A stretch of DNA of 64,000 nucleotides, taken from Paraburkholderia sp. BCC1884. Lineage in GTDB: Bacteria; Pseudomonadota; Gammaproteobacteria; Burkholderiales; Burkholderiaceae. Below are positions 19,373 through 27,165 of this stretch, in pieces (the first letter of the stretch is position 1; every line of letters begins with the position of its first letter). The stretch lies in contig NZ_CAAJGL010000044.1 in assembly GCF_900996225.1 (NCBI RefSeq), positions 62,001 through 126,000 of the forward strand. Reading direction: 5' to 3'. Below the pieces are notes generated by a model. It was not told the origin of the DNA. It saw only the letters and a program-made list of their open reading frames with translations, and ran no database searches. Position numbers and translations under genes: made by a program.

Positions 19373-20113
19373 TTACGACAGCGGTGCCAGACTGCGCTCC
19401 GCAGCGCCGATTTCACCGTCCGGCACGAACACATAGCCGCGTCCCCATACCGTTTGCACATAGCGCGGCTCGGAGGGGTCCACCTCGATCAACCGACGCA
19501 AGCGCCAGATCGATACATCGAGACTGCGGTTGCGATGCGCTTCGCTATTGCCGTGCAGTTTCTCCAGCAATTGTGCGCGTGTCAGCACGGTCATCGCGTG
19601 AGTGACGAACACTTTCAGCATGGCGAATTCGCTCGAACGCAACGTGATGCGTTCGCCGTCGCGGCGCAACTCGCGCGCCGGAAAATTCACTTCGTAACGA
19701 CCGAACCGGTATGGCGCGCGCTGTTCCGGCGCGCTTGGCGCGATCGCGCCGCGACGGCGCAGCACCGTGCGAATGCGCGCGACCAGCTCGCTCGGTTCGA
19801 AGGGCTTGCCGAGGTAATCGTCGGCGCCGAGTTCGAGGCCGATCACGCGATCGATCGGATCGGCGCGCGCGGTCAGCAGAATCACGGGAATATCGTCGCC
19901 GGCGACGCGCAACGCGCGCAGCGCGCTGATGCCGTCGAGCTCCGGCATCATGATGTCGAGCACCACCAGCGCGGGACGTTCGCTCTGCAAAGTACGCTGC
20001 AACGCCATGCCGTGTTCGAGCGTGGTGACCTTGAAGCCGCGCCCCTGCAGATATTCGCTGACGAGCTCTCGGACGACGGGGTCGTCATCGACGACCAGAA
20101 TAGATTGGTTCAT
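19373..20113 (-). CDS. OmpR-family response regulator (second copy), orphan
   Basis: A 246-residue receiver plus winged-helix regulator, with Asp53 in VVLDIMMP, Lys in YLGKPFEP and RNRSLDVSIWRLRRLIEVDP in the DNA-binding domain. It is the same length as the regulator at 16275-17015 and matches it closely throughout, including the RSLDV-IWRLRR recognition segment, so both may bind similar DNA. No kinase gene adjoins it. It could be phosphorylated by the kinase at 15007-16278 (cross-talk) or by a distant partner. It is convergent with flgH and runs in the same direction as, and downstream of, the two exported-protein genes at 20205 and 20982. Confidence 0.93.
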   Translation of the reverse strand: MNQSILVVDDDPVVRELVSEYLQGRGFKVTTLEHGMALQRTLQSERPALVVLDIMMPELDGISALRALRVAGDDIPVILLTARADPIDRVIGLELGADDYLGKPFEPSELVARIRTVLRRRGAIAPSAPEQRAPYRFGRYEVNFPARELRRDGERITLRSSEFAMLKVFVTHAMTVLTRAQLLEKLHGNSEAHRNRSLDVSIWRLRRLIEVDPSEPRYVQTVWGRGYVFVPDGEIGAAERSLAPLS

Positions 20114-20204
20114 CAGGCCATCTTAGTGATCCATGCGTGCCGAGCAAAGCGCATCACGCTTTCGAATCCTTTCCCGTGTAAGAGAAAGCAAGCAGCCTGC
20201 GAAC

Positions 20205-20855
20205 CTAGTTGGCCTGGGATGTCTGAATGGTTTGCATCGTCTGGCGCGCGAAATCGGTTTGATCGACCACCATCCGGTCGATCAAACCGTTGAGCTTGGT
20301 CGACGCCGACGAAAAACGATCCGTGTTGAGGCCGCCGGTCTGATAGCGCGCGGTGACGAGAATGCGGCCGCTCTGGACCAGCGTGAGATCGATGATCGAG
20401 AGGTATTGGATCGTTTCGTCGCTGAACGAGCGGCGGCCGTAGTCGATGGCGGCGTTGTAGACGAGACGCGCCTCGCAGCCGGCCGGCGAGGTGCCGGGGT
20501 TGTAGACGTCCGAATGAATGCCGCGCCGCTCGAGCGCGAGTTGCAGCGCCGGCACGAAGTCGCCCACCGAAACGTTCTGGTTCACTTCGATGCACACATG
20601 ATGCAGATCCGCCGGCTTGCCGTTGATGAAGGTCGGCGACGAGTAATTCGCCGCGATCGCATAACCCGCCTGAATCACCGAGCCGGTGGCGTCGGCGGCC
20701 TGGATCAGTGTCCACGCGCAGCCGTTCAATCCCAGCGCGAGCGCGCCGGAAGCCGTGAGCCTCGCGCATGGCCGCCGCAGTCTGAACCAGGCGGCGCGCG
20801 TTCCCTTTAAGGTCCGCGTGAAAGCATCGGCGTGCGTGCTCGGCATGAAGGTCAT
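20205..20855 (-). CDS. predicted lipoprotein of unknown function
   Basis: A protein of up to 216 residues. An N-terminal basic region precedes a hydrophobic stretch ASGALALGLNGC with a lipobox ending at Cys46. The N-terminal 30 residues before the hydrophobic core are unusually long, so translation may start further in. The mature part contains FINGKPADLHHVCIEVNQNVSVGDFVPALQLALERRGI and a strand-rich C-terminal half with YLSIIDLTLVQSGRILVTARY. This resembles small alpha/beta domains of outer-membrane-associated lipoproteins, but I could not assign a family. It lies 91 bases upstream of the second response regulator on the same strand. Confidence 0.7.
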   Translation of the reverse strand: MTFMPSTHADAFTRTLKGTRAAWFRLRRPCARLTASGALALGLNGCAWTLIQAADATGSVIQAGYAIAANYSSPTFINGKPADLHHVCIEVNQNVSVGDFVPALQLALERRGIHSDVYNPGTSPAGCEARLVYNAAIDYGRRSFSDETIQYLSIIDLTLVQSGRILVTARYQTGGLNTDRFSSASTKLNGLIDRMVVDQTDFARQTMQTIQTSQAN

Positions 20856-20950
20856 GGGGCGGTGCCTGGTGGCGGTCAGAGGAGGAAACGGATCACGGCG
20901 CGGATCAGGACGGATTGCAACGGATCGCAGCGGACATGGCGGACACAGAG

Positions 20951-20977
20951 ATCGCAGCGATCACAGCGATCACAGCC
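20951..20977. repeat. short tandem repeat, 9-base unit x3
   Basis: Three near-identical 9-base units (ATCGCAGCG, ATCACAGCG, ATCACAGCC) in the gap between two minus-strand genes; related GGATCGCAG-type sequence continues just upstream. Too short to be more than a local slippage product or a spaced binding site. Confidence 0.6.
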
Positions 20978-20981
20978 ACGC

Positions 20982-21443
20982 TCAGCGCGTGATGCGCAGG
21001 CGCAGTTCGTTTTGCCCTTGCACGCTGGCTGTGACGTTCACGCGCCGCTCGGCGGTGGTCACGATGAAATGCTGGCGAGTCGGCGTGTTGATGTCGTGGA
21101 CGACGTTCGGAAAGCAGGCAGCGATATCGGCGCCGAATTCCTCCAGCGGATCGCTGACGACGCCGTCGGCTTGCCAGTGTGCGCGCCAATGGCAGTCGTA
21201 GGCGTTCTTGTTCGCGCGACAGTCGTCCGCGTTGGCGAGGCCCGGCAATTGCGCGGCGGTCTGGGGCGGCAACTGCCGGAAATCGCGAGCGTCGACGATG
21301 TGCGTGAGCGCGGGGCACACGTCCGCCGGCTCGTTGGCTTGCGTGGTTTGTGCCGCGTGAGCGACGCTCGTGAGCAGCAGCGCCGCGCCGAAAGCGAGCG
21401 CGAAGCGCCGGGTCAAAGGATGGGAGCAGCGATCGAATGACAT
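20982..21443 (-). CDS. small secreted protein of unknown function (153 aa)
   Basis: A 153-residue product with a clear signal peptide (RRFALAFGAALLLTSVAHA, cleavage after AHA near residue 30). The mature domain contains four cysteines, in DVCPAL, DDCRANKNAYDCHW and AACFPNV, which could make two disulfides. Its C-terminal half is strand-rich and ends in NELRLRITR. No family was recognised. It is the first gene of a possible three-gene minus-strand unit (this gene, the lipoprotein at 20205, the regulator at 19373), separated from the next by a 126-base gap containing short repeats. Confidence 0.72.
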   Translation of the reverse strand: MSFDRCSHPLTRRFALAFGAALLLTSVAHAAQTTQANEPADVCPALTHIVDARDFRQLPPQTAAQLPGLANADDCRANKNAYDCHWRAHWQADGVVSDPLEEFGADIAACFPNVVHDINTPTRQHFIVTTAERRVNVTASVQGQNELRLRITR

Positions 21444-21666
21444 GTGCGAAGAGTCCAGTAGCAGTGAATGACGTGCGGACAGGACGTGGTCCGGTCCGCA
21501 CGACTATCGTCGCTGCCAGCGAGCATCTTCAAAGCGCGGAACAGCTTGCCTGCTTCGCAAATGCTTTCTAACTGTTCTCGCGTGTTTCAGGATGTTGCGC
21601 CGGGTGGTGGTTCGCTGCGTGATGCGGCGACTTCCGTGCGCGGGTGGATGGCCGAATCGATGCGAC

Positions 21667-22512
21667 TCAGCCGAGCGTGAGACCGCCGTCGATGTGAATC
21701 ACCTGGCCGGTGATGTGACGCGCTTCGTCGCTGAGCAGGAAGGCGATTAGCGCGGCGATATCCGCAGGTTCGGCGACATGGCCGAGCGGCGTTGCTTCGG
21801 CGGCGCGTGTCCAGACAGATGCATTATCGGCACTCGGGCCGCGATCTTTACGGGTGTAGCCGGGCGCCACGCAATTGACCGTGACGCCGTGTTGCGCCAA
21901 CTCTGCTGCTGCGGTTTTTGCCAACGATTCGAGCGCGGCTTTCGCGGCCGCGGTGGCGGCAAACGGCGTATCCGCGCGATAGCGGTGCGCGACGAACGAA
22001 CTCAGAGCGACCACACGACCGCGCTTCGAGGTTTCGAGCGCGGGCGTCGCGCGTTTGACCAGCGCGGCGAACGCGGCCGGCATTGTTGCGAAAGCGGCGG
22101 CGAAGGTGTCGGGGTCGAGGGCATGCAGCGACTGACGTTGTGCATGGCCAGCGTTGGCGACCAGTTGATCGAGTGCGCCGAAGCTCGCCAGCGTCTGGTG
22201 GATGACGTGGTCCGCCGCACCGCGTTCGGCGAGATCGGCGAACACCGTCGCGCACTGCGCGCCGTTCGCGCTGCAATCCGTGGCGACGTGTGCGAGACGC
22301 TGACGCGCTTCTTCGTCGGCGCCTCGGGCGTGCAGCATCAACGCCGTGCGCGGACCGGCGATGCGCCGCGCGAGCGCCGCGCCGATGCCGGAGCCCGCGC
22401 CGGTGATCAGCACGACGCGGTCGAAGCCGGCATGGTGTACGTCGCGTGCATCGTCGATCGTGGCCGTGGTATCCACGCTGCTTGCGTCGCTCATGCCGCC
22501 CGTGCCGCTCAT
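21667..22512 (-). CDS. SDR-family oxidoreductase, atypical active site
   Basis: A 281-residue short-chain dehydrogenase/reductase fold. The NAD(P)-binding motif TGAGSGIG (residues 37-44), the NAG of the fourth strand (120-122), the Ser of the active site (around 171-172) and the C-terminal ARHITGQVIHIDGGLTLG are typical. The catalytic Y-x-x-x-K is not: the segment reads T187-A-A-A-K191, with Thr where Tyr is expected. The sequence looks otherwise like 3-oxoacyl-ACP-reductase-type SDRs. The ATG overlaps the stop of the upstream ABC transporter gene (ATGA, 22509-22512), so the two are translationally coupled. A start at MSD (22494) is also possible. Confidence 0.88.
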   Translation of the reverse strand: MSGTGGMSDASSVDTTATIDDARDVHHAGFDRVVLITGAGSGIGAALARRIAGPRTALMLHARGADEEARQRLAHVATDCSANGAQCATVFADLAERGAADHVIHQTLASFGALDQLVANAGHAQRQSLHALDPDTFAAAFATMPAAFAALVKRATPALETSKRGRVVALSSFVAHRYRADTPFAATAAAKAALESLAKTAAAELAQHGVTVNCVAPGYTRKDRGPSADNASVWTRAAEATPLGHVAEPADIAALIAFLLSDEARHITGQVIHIDGGLTLG

Positions 22513-24266
22513 GCCGCGACCGGTTCGCTCGAGCGTTCGACGTCGAGCGTCTCTTCGTGGTACGCCGCCAGCGATTCGCGATGCGCCACGCTCACGATCG
22601 CCGCCTTCGGCAGCCGTTCCGTGAACAGGCGATACAGACGCGCCTCGTTCTCCGCGTCGAGCGCGCTGGTGGCTTCGTCGAGGAACAGGTAGTCGGGCTT
22701 GTGCAGCAACACGCGTGCGGCGGCAAGGCGCTGTTGTTCGCCCGGCGACAGAATCCGGGTCCAGTGTCCCGATTCCTGCAGCCGGTCGGTGTACTCCGAC
22801 AGATGGCACGTGACGAGCGCTTCGCGGCACTCTTCGTCGCTGTAGGTGTCGGCCGAGGACGGGTAGGTGAGCGCCGCCTTGAGCGTGCCGATCGGCATGT
22901 AGCTGACTTGCGGGATGAACATCATGCGAGCGTTGACGGGCGCATCGATCGAGCCGTCGCCGAACGGCCACAAGCCGGCCAGCGCACGCATCAAGGTGCT
23001 CTTGCCCGAACCCGACGGCCCGCGCACCAGCCAGCGCGAACCCGGCTGAATCGCGATATCGCGGATACGCGACAGCGGATTGCCGTTGGGCAGCGCGAGG
23101 GTGAGGCCTTCGGTGGAGAGCTTGTCCGCGTCGACGAAATGCAGGTTGATACCGCCATGCGCGGTGGCCGGCGAGACCGACTCTTTCATATGCGAAGCGT
23201 GCACGACCCGCTTGAATTCGCGCAGACGATTCACGGTAGCGCGCCAGTCGACCAAACTGCCGTAACTGTTGATGAACCATGAGAACGAATCGCTGACGGT
23301 GCCGAACGCCTGCTGGATCTGCATCAGCACGCCGAACGTGAAGGCGCCGGCGAAGTAGCGGGGCGCCGCCACCACGAGCGGGAAAATGATCGCGATCTGG
23401 CCATAGAAGCTCAGTACGAAACTCAGGCGCTTGGTGTACTTCATCACGCGCCACCAGTTGTCGCGAATCCGCGCGAAGATGCCTTGAGCATTGGCTTTCT
23501 CCGTGTCCATGCCGTCGTAGAAGGCGATCTGTTCGGCGTTTTCGCGCACGCGGATCAGGCCGAAACGGAAGTCAGCCTCGACGCGCTGTTGCTGGTACGT
23601 GATCGAGACGAGCGGATGGCCCAGCTTGTGGATCAGATACGAACCGCCGAGAGCGTAGAGTGCCGCGACCCACACCATGTAGCCCGGAATCACGAGCGGC
23701 ATGCCGCCGAGCGTCACGGTCAGCGCGCCGGCCAGACCCCACAGAATGGTGATGAACGACACGAGCGTGACGACCGTCGACAGCAGATCGAGCGACAGCG
23801 ACAGCGTGCTGGTGGCGAACGACTGCAGGTCGTCGCTGATCCGCTGGTCGGGGTTGTCGGCGAGGCCGTCGCGTTCGATGCGGTAGAACGCACCTTTGCC
23901 GAGCCATTCGTCGAGATACTCGTTGGTGAGCCATTGACGCCAGCGGAAGCCGAGCATCTGGCGCAGATACCGGCCGTAGACGAACAGGATGATCATCGGG
24001 AAGACGATCAGACAGAACACGACCATCAGGTGCGGAAAGTCGCGAACGTTCTTGCTTTGCAGGGCGTTGTAGAACTGCCCGCTCCACGTATTGAACTTGA
24101 CGTTCAGCCAGACGCTGGTGAGGTTGATGGCGATGATCGCGACAAGAAGGCTCCACGCCACCTTCCATTCTTTCGAAACCCAGTAGGGTTTGATCAGCGT
24201 CCACGCGGTGATCTTTTCGTCCGGCGGTAGCGCGGGGCTGGCAGAGGTATTGGGTGTCATGAGCAT
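22509..24266 (-). CDS. ABC transporter, fused permease and ATPase (YddA/SbmA-like)
   Basis: A 585-residue protein with an N-terminal membrane domain of the SbmA/BacA type, with about six membrane segments up to residue 350. The characteristic NTWSGQFYNALQSKN and FRWRQWLTNEYLDEWL are present. A C-terminal ATPase carries Walker A GPSGSGKST, signature LSPGEQQRLAAAR and Walker B YLFLDEATSALD. This is the arrangement of YddA and of eukaryotic ABCD transporters rather than SbmA, which lacks the ATPase. Substrates in this group include peptides, vitamins or fatty-acyl compounds; which applies here is unknown. The start may be ATG 24266 or ATG 24260. It is coupled to the SDR gene by an ATGA overlap. 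Confidence 0.93.
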   Translation of the reverse strand: MLMTPNTSASPALPPDEKITAWTLIKPYWVSKEWKVAWSLLVAIIAINLTSVWLNVKFNTWSGQFYNALQSKNVRDFPHLMVVFCLIVFPMIILFVYGRYLRQMLGFRWRQWLTNEYLDEWLGKGAFYRIERDGLADNPDQRISDDLQSFATSTLSLSLDLLSTVVTLVSFITILWGLAGALTVTLGGMPLVIPGYMVWVAALYALGGSYLIHKLGHPLVSITYQQQRVEADFRFGLIRVRENAEQIAFYDGMDTEKANAQGIFARIRDNWWRVMKYTKRLSFVLSFYGQIAIIFPLVVAAPRYFAGAFTFGVLMQIQQAFGTVSDSFSWFINSYGSLVDWRATVNRLREFKRVVHASHMKESVSPATAHGGINLHFVDADKLSTEGLTLALPNGNPLSRIRDIAIQPGSRWLVRGPSGSGKSTLMRALAGLWPFGDGSIDAPVNARMMFIPQVSYMPIGTLKAALTYPSSADTYSDEECREALVTCHLSEYTDRLQESGHWTRILSPGEQQRLAAARVLLHKPDYLFLDEATSALDAENEARLYRLFTERLPKAAIVSVAHRESLAAYHEETLDVERSSEPVAA

Positions 24267-24584
24267 CCTGAAGTAGTGCTGGCCTTCGTGCCTGGGCGTC
24301 GTGCTCGACGAACGCTCGTCCGGCGAGCGTCCGATTCTGGCGCGCGGCCCTTAAGCGAAAATTAATTTCGGCGCAGGCCATGCGCCGTGGCCGCCGTGGC
24401 GCGGGCGGCGATGAGCGCCGTCCTGGCCGTGTTCCCGCAGCATCCGGTCTGTGCATTGTGCCAGAGCGCCGCCGTGGCTCACACCGATCGCGCCGAAGAT
24501 GGTGCCGGATCGGATCCCGCTCGGCGGCGCCGGCCGCTGGTTTGCGGGTGCCGCGCCTTTTATGGTCTAATGGACTTCGACGAA
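24267..24584. other. intergenic region, 318 bp, divergent promoters expected
   Basis: Separates the ABC transporter gene (minus) from the TPP riboswitch (plus). It contains an AT-rich near-palindrome CGAAAATTAATTTCG at 24356-24370 within otherwise GC-rich DNA, a possible regulator or promoter element. No coding frame was recognised. Confidence 0.45.
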
Positions 24585-24686
24585 ACAGGGGTGCTTCGCC
24601 CACAGGCGGCGTGATTTTCACGCCACGGCGGCGAGGCTGAGAGAGACCCTTTGCACCCGATCCGGGTAATACCGGCGCGGGAAGTT
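24585..24686 (+). promoter_or_regulatory. TPP riboswitch (THI element)
   Basis: Matches the thi-box consensus: an ACAGGGGTGC 5' arm (24585-24594), the CTGAGAGAGACCCTTTGCACCCGA block around 24637-24660 (given here only as landmark) and the GGGTAATACCGGCG...GGGAAG block around 24664-24684. The element binds thiamine diphosphate and turns down expression of thiamine synthesis genes. It lies upstream of thiO-thiS-thiG-thiE, exactly the expected targets. About 230 bases of leader separate it from the thiO start codon. Confidence 0.95.
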
Positions 24687-24920
24687 TCCGGAAGACACCC
24701 GTCTTCCATGCCCCGCCGGGCGGCGTCCGTTATGCGAACGCAGATTGCCCGGCCGGCCTCACCCGCCGGTTTCGTCCTGGGTACGTGCGTTTTTTCGGCC
24801 GTACGGAAAGGACTCGATGACCGCCAACTGTTCAACTATGTGTTTTGCTCTTCGCCGCGTAGCCTTCGGCGCGCCGTACCGTCTTGCTCCGGCCTGCCGT
24901 CGTGAAACGGAGTTCGTGCG
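24687..24920 (+). other. thi operon leader between riboswitch and thiO
   Basis: A leader of about 230 bases presumably holding the expression platform. A perfect 7-bp hairpin directly follows the aptamer (GGAAGAC 24690-24696, GTCTTCC 24701-24707, 4-base loop), but no T-run follows it. No intrinsic terminator was recognised, so control may be by Rho or at translation. A short open frame crosses this leader and the riboswitch and is judged non-coding. Confidence 0.55.
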
Positions 24921-26051
24921 ATGAACCGTGCAGCACAACCCGATTTCGCGGTGCTCGGCGGTGGTCTGAGCGGTCGGCTGGTCGCGTGGCGGCTCGCTGG
25001 TCTTGGGCATCGCGTGGCGCTTTACGAGCGTGGCGATGCGGCCGGTTCGCAGGCTGCCGCGTGGGTGGCCGCGGCCATGCTGGCGCCGCTCGCCGAAGCC
25101 GCCAGCGCCGAACTGCTGATCACCCGCCTCGGCGCAAGCTCGCTCGATACCTGGCCACGATTGCTGGCCGAATTGCCCGAACCGGTCTTTTTTCAGCGCA
25201 ATGGCACGCTGGTCGTCTGGCATCACGCCGACCGCACCGAGGCGCCGCTGTTCGAGCGCCGGGTGCGCTCGAATGCCCCGGCTGATTTACTGGACGGCGG
25301 CTTCGTGACGCTGGCCGGCGCGCAGATCGGCGCGGCCGAGCCGGCCTTGGCCGGACGCTTCAACCAGGGCTGGCTGTTGCCGCGCGAGGGTCAACTGGAC
25401 AATCGTCAGGTGCTGGCCGCGCTCGCCGCGGGCCTCGCCCAACGCGGCGTCGAGACACACTGGAATACGCCGATCGACGATCGCGCGCTGCCCGCCGCGC
25501 GCGTCACGATCGATTGTCGCGGTCTCGGCGCGAAGCCCGTGCTGCCCACGCTGCGTGGTATTCGCGGCGAAGTCGCGCGCGTGCATGCGCCGGGTATCAA
25601 TCTGACGCGTCCGGTGCGACTGCTGCATCCGCGTTACCCGCTTTATATTGCGCCGAAGCAGAACGATCTCTACGTGATCGGCGCGACCGAAGTGGAGGGC
25701 GAGGACATGTCGCCGGTCAGCGTGCGCTCGGCGCTCGAACTGCTGAGCGCGGCGTTCTCCGTGCATCCGGGCTTCGGCGAGGCCCGTATCCTCGAACTGA
25801 ATTCGCAGTGCCGCCCAACCTTGCCGGACCACCGTCCGGCCTTGCTGTGGGATGGCGCGCAGACACTGCGCGTGAACGGCCTGTACCGGCACGGCTACAT
25901 GATCGTGCCCGAAGTCGCCGACGAAGCCGTGCGCTTCGCCGCGGCGCTGCTCGACGGCCGTATCGGCGACGCCGATGCGTTCGCCGACTGGCAACGCGAC
26001 GCGCGCTGGAGCGAGCTTTTTCAACTGGATTCCGCGCGGGAGCCGGCCTGA
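24921..26051 (+). CDS. thiO: glycine oxidase / FAD-dependent oxidoreductase
   Basis: A 376-residue FAD enzyme of the D-amino-acid-oxidase family that oxidises glycine to the iminoglycine used to build the thiazole of thiamine, acting together with ThiS and ThiG. An N-terminal dinucleotide-binding segment VLGGGLSGRLVAWRLAGLGH lies near residues 12-32. DAO-family features include the VYVIG-type segment LYVIGATEVEG and a C-terminal NGLYRHGYMIVPEVAD that closes the flavin site. The start has CGGAG about ten bases upstream. It is the first gene of the riboswitch-controlled thi operon, followed after 66 bases by thiS. Annotation as thiO rests on context plus family. Confidence 0.92.
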   Translation: MNRAAQPDFAVLGGGLSGRLVAWRLAGLGHRVALYERGDAAGSQAAAWVAAAMLAPLAEAASAELLITRLGASSLDTWPRLLAELPEPVFFQRNGTLVVWHHADRTEAPLFERRVRSNAPADLLDGGFVTLAGAQIGAAEPALAGRFNQGWLLPREGQLDNRQVLAALAAGLAQRGVETHWNTPIDDRALPAARVTIDCRGLGAKPVLPTLRGIRGEVARVHAPGINLTRPVRLLHPRYPLYIAPKQNDLYVIGATEVEGEDMSPVSVRSALELLSAAFSVHPGFGEARILELNSQCRPTLPDHRPALLWDGAQTLRVNGLYRHGYMIVPEVADEAVRFAAALLDGRIGDADAFADWQRDARWSELFQLDSAREPA

Positions 26052-26117
26052 GCGTGGCGTCGCGAGACGCCGTGCGCGAAGCCGCTTTCGCCATCGACTG
26101 AACCGTATTTGAACACC

Positions 26118-26315
26118 ATGGACATTCATATCAATCAGAAGCCGTTGTCGCTGCCCGAAGGCGCGACGGTTGCCGATGCGCTCGCCGCATTCGGCGCGCG
26201 TCCGCCGTTCGCGGTCGCGCTGAACGGCGATTTCGTCGCGCGTACCCAGCATGCGGCGCGCGCGCTGCAAGCGGGCGACAAGCTCGATGTCGTGCAACCC
26301 GTGGCCGGCGGTTGA
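26118..26315 (+). CDS. thiS: sulfur carrier protein ThiS
   Basis: A small ubiquitin-like protein of 65 residues (start ATG 26118; TTG at 26109 would add three residues). It ends in the required GG, which is adenylated and then thiocarboxylated to donate sulfur for thiazole formation by ThiG. The sequence shows the beta-grasp pattern [32 protein letters not shown] and [13 protein letters not shown]. It lies between thiO and thiG in the operon. No thiF adenylating enzyme is in the window, so ThiS must be activated by a protein encoded elsewhere. Confidence 0.95.
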   Translation: MDIHINQKPLSLPEGATVADALAAFGARPPFAVALNGDFVARTQHAARALQAGDKLDVVQPVAGG

Positions 26316-26340
26316 TGCCGCCACGCCTTGCCGGAGACTA

Positions 26341-27165
26341 ATGATGCAAATGACTTCCCCCCAAAGCGCCGACGCGCTCACGCTGTACGGCCAGACCTTC
26401 GCGAGCCGCGTGCTGCTTGGCACCTCGCGTTATCCGTCGCTGCAGTCGCTGTCCGATTCGATCGACGCAGCGCGGCCCGGCATGGTGACCGTCGCGCTGC
26501 GCCGGCAGATGAACGAAGGCGGTGCCGAAGCCGGCTTCTTCGATCTGCTCAAGCGCCACGGCGTGCCGCTTCTGCCGAACACGGCGGGCTGCCTGACCGT
26601 CGGCGAAGCGGTGACTACCGCGCACATGGCGCGTGAAATCTTCGACACCGACTGGATCAAGCTCGAACTGATCGGCGACGACTACACGCTGCAACCCGAC
26701 CCGGTCGGTCTGATCGAAGCGGCCGCGCAACTCGTCAAGGACGGCTTCAAGGTGCTGCCGTATTGCACGGAAGACCTGGTGATCGGCCGTCGACTGCTCG
26801 ACGCCGGTTGTGAAGCGCTAATGCCGTGGGGCGCGCCGATCGGCACCGGCAAGGGCGTGATCAATCCGTACGGCCTGCGCGTGTTGCGCGAGCGTCTGCC
26901 GGACGTGCCGCTGATCGTCGACGCGGGTCTCGGCGTGCCGTCGCATGCGGCGCAGGTGATGGAGTGGGGCTTCGACGGCGTGTTGCTGAACACAGCAGTC
27001 TCCCAGGCGACGCACCCGGACGCGATGGCGCGCGCTTTCGCGCTGGGTGTCGAAGCCGGCCGCCAGGCTTATCTGGCGGGACCGATGGCCGAGCGCGAAA
27101 GCGCGCACGCGAGTACGCCGGTGGTCGGCATGCCGTTCTGGCATCAAGACGGGAGCGCGGCATGA
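26341..27165 (+). CDS. thiG: thiazole synthase
   Basis: A 274-residue TIM-barrel enzyme that joins 1-deoxy-D-xylulose 5-phosphate, iminoglycine and the ThiS thiocarboxylate to make thiazole phosphate. Family landmarks are [24 protein letters not shown], the Lys of [10 protein letters not shown] expected to form the Schiff base, [13 protein letters not shown] and [18 protein letters not shown]. The start at 26341 is preceded by GGAGACTA; a frame 30 codons longer overlaps thiS and is not used. Its stop overlaps the thiE start (ATGA, 27162-27165). Confidence 0.97.
   Translation: MMQMTSPQSADALTLYGQTFASRVLLGTSRYPSLQSLSDSIDAARPGMVTVALRRQMNEGGAEAGFFDLLKRHGVPLLPNTAGCLTVGEAVTTAHMAREIFDTDWIKLELIGDDYTLQPDPVGLIEAAAQLVKDGFKVLPYCTEDLVIGRRLLDAGCEALMPWGAPIGTGKGVINPYGLRVLRERLPDVPLIVDAGLGVPSHAAQVMEWGFDGVLLNTAVSQATHPDAMARAFALGVEAGRQAYLAGPMAERESAHASTPVVGMPFWHQDGSAA

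Noticed and set aside
20982..21443. Considered that the small secreted protein gene might be spurious because several other frames are open here
   Set aside because: Kept as a gene: it alone has a clear signal peptide followed by a cysteine-containing, balanced-composition domain.
24651..24905. An 84-codon open frame between the riboswitch and thiO
   Set aside because: It starts inside the riboswitch aptamer, has no protein-like features and is explained by leader RNA.
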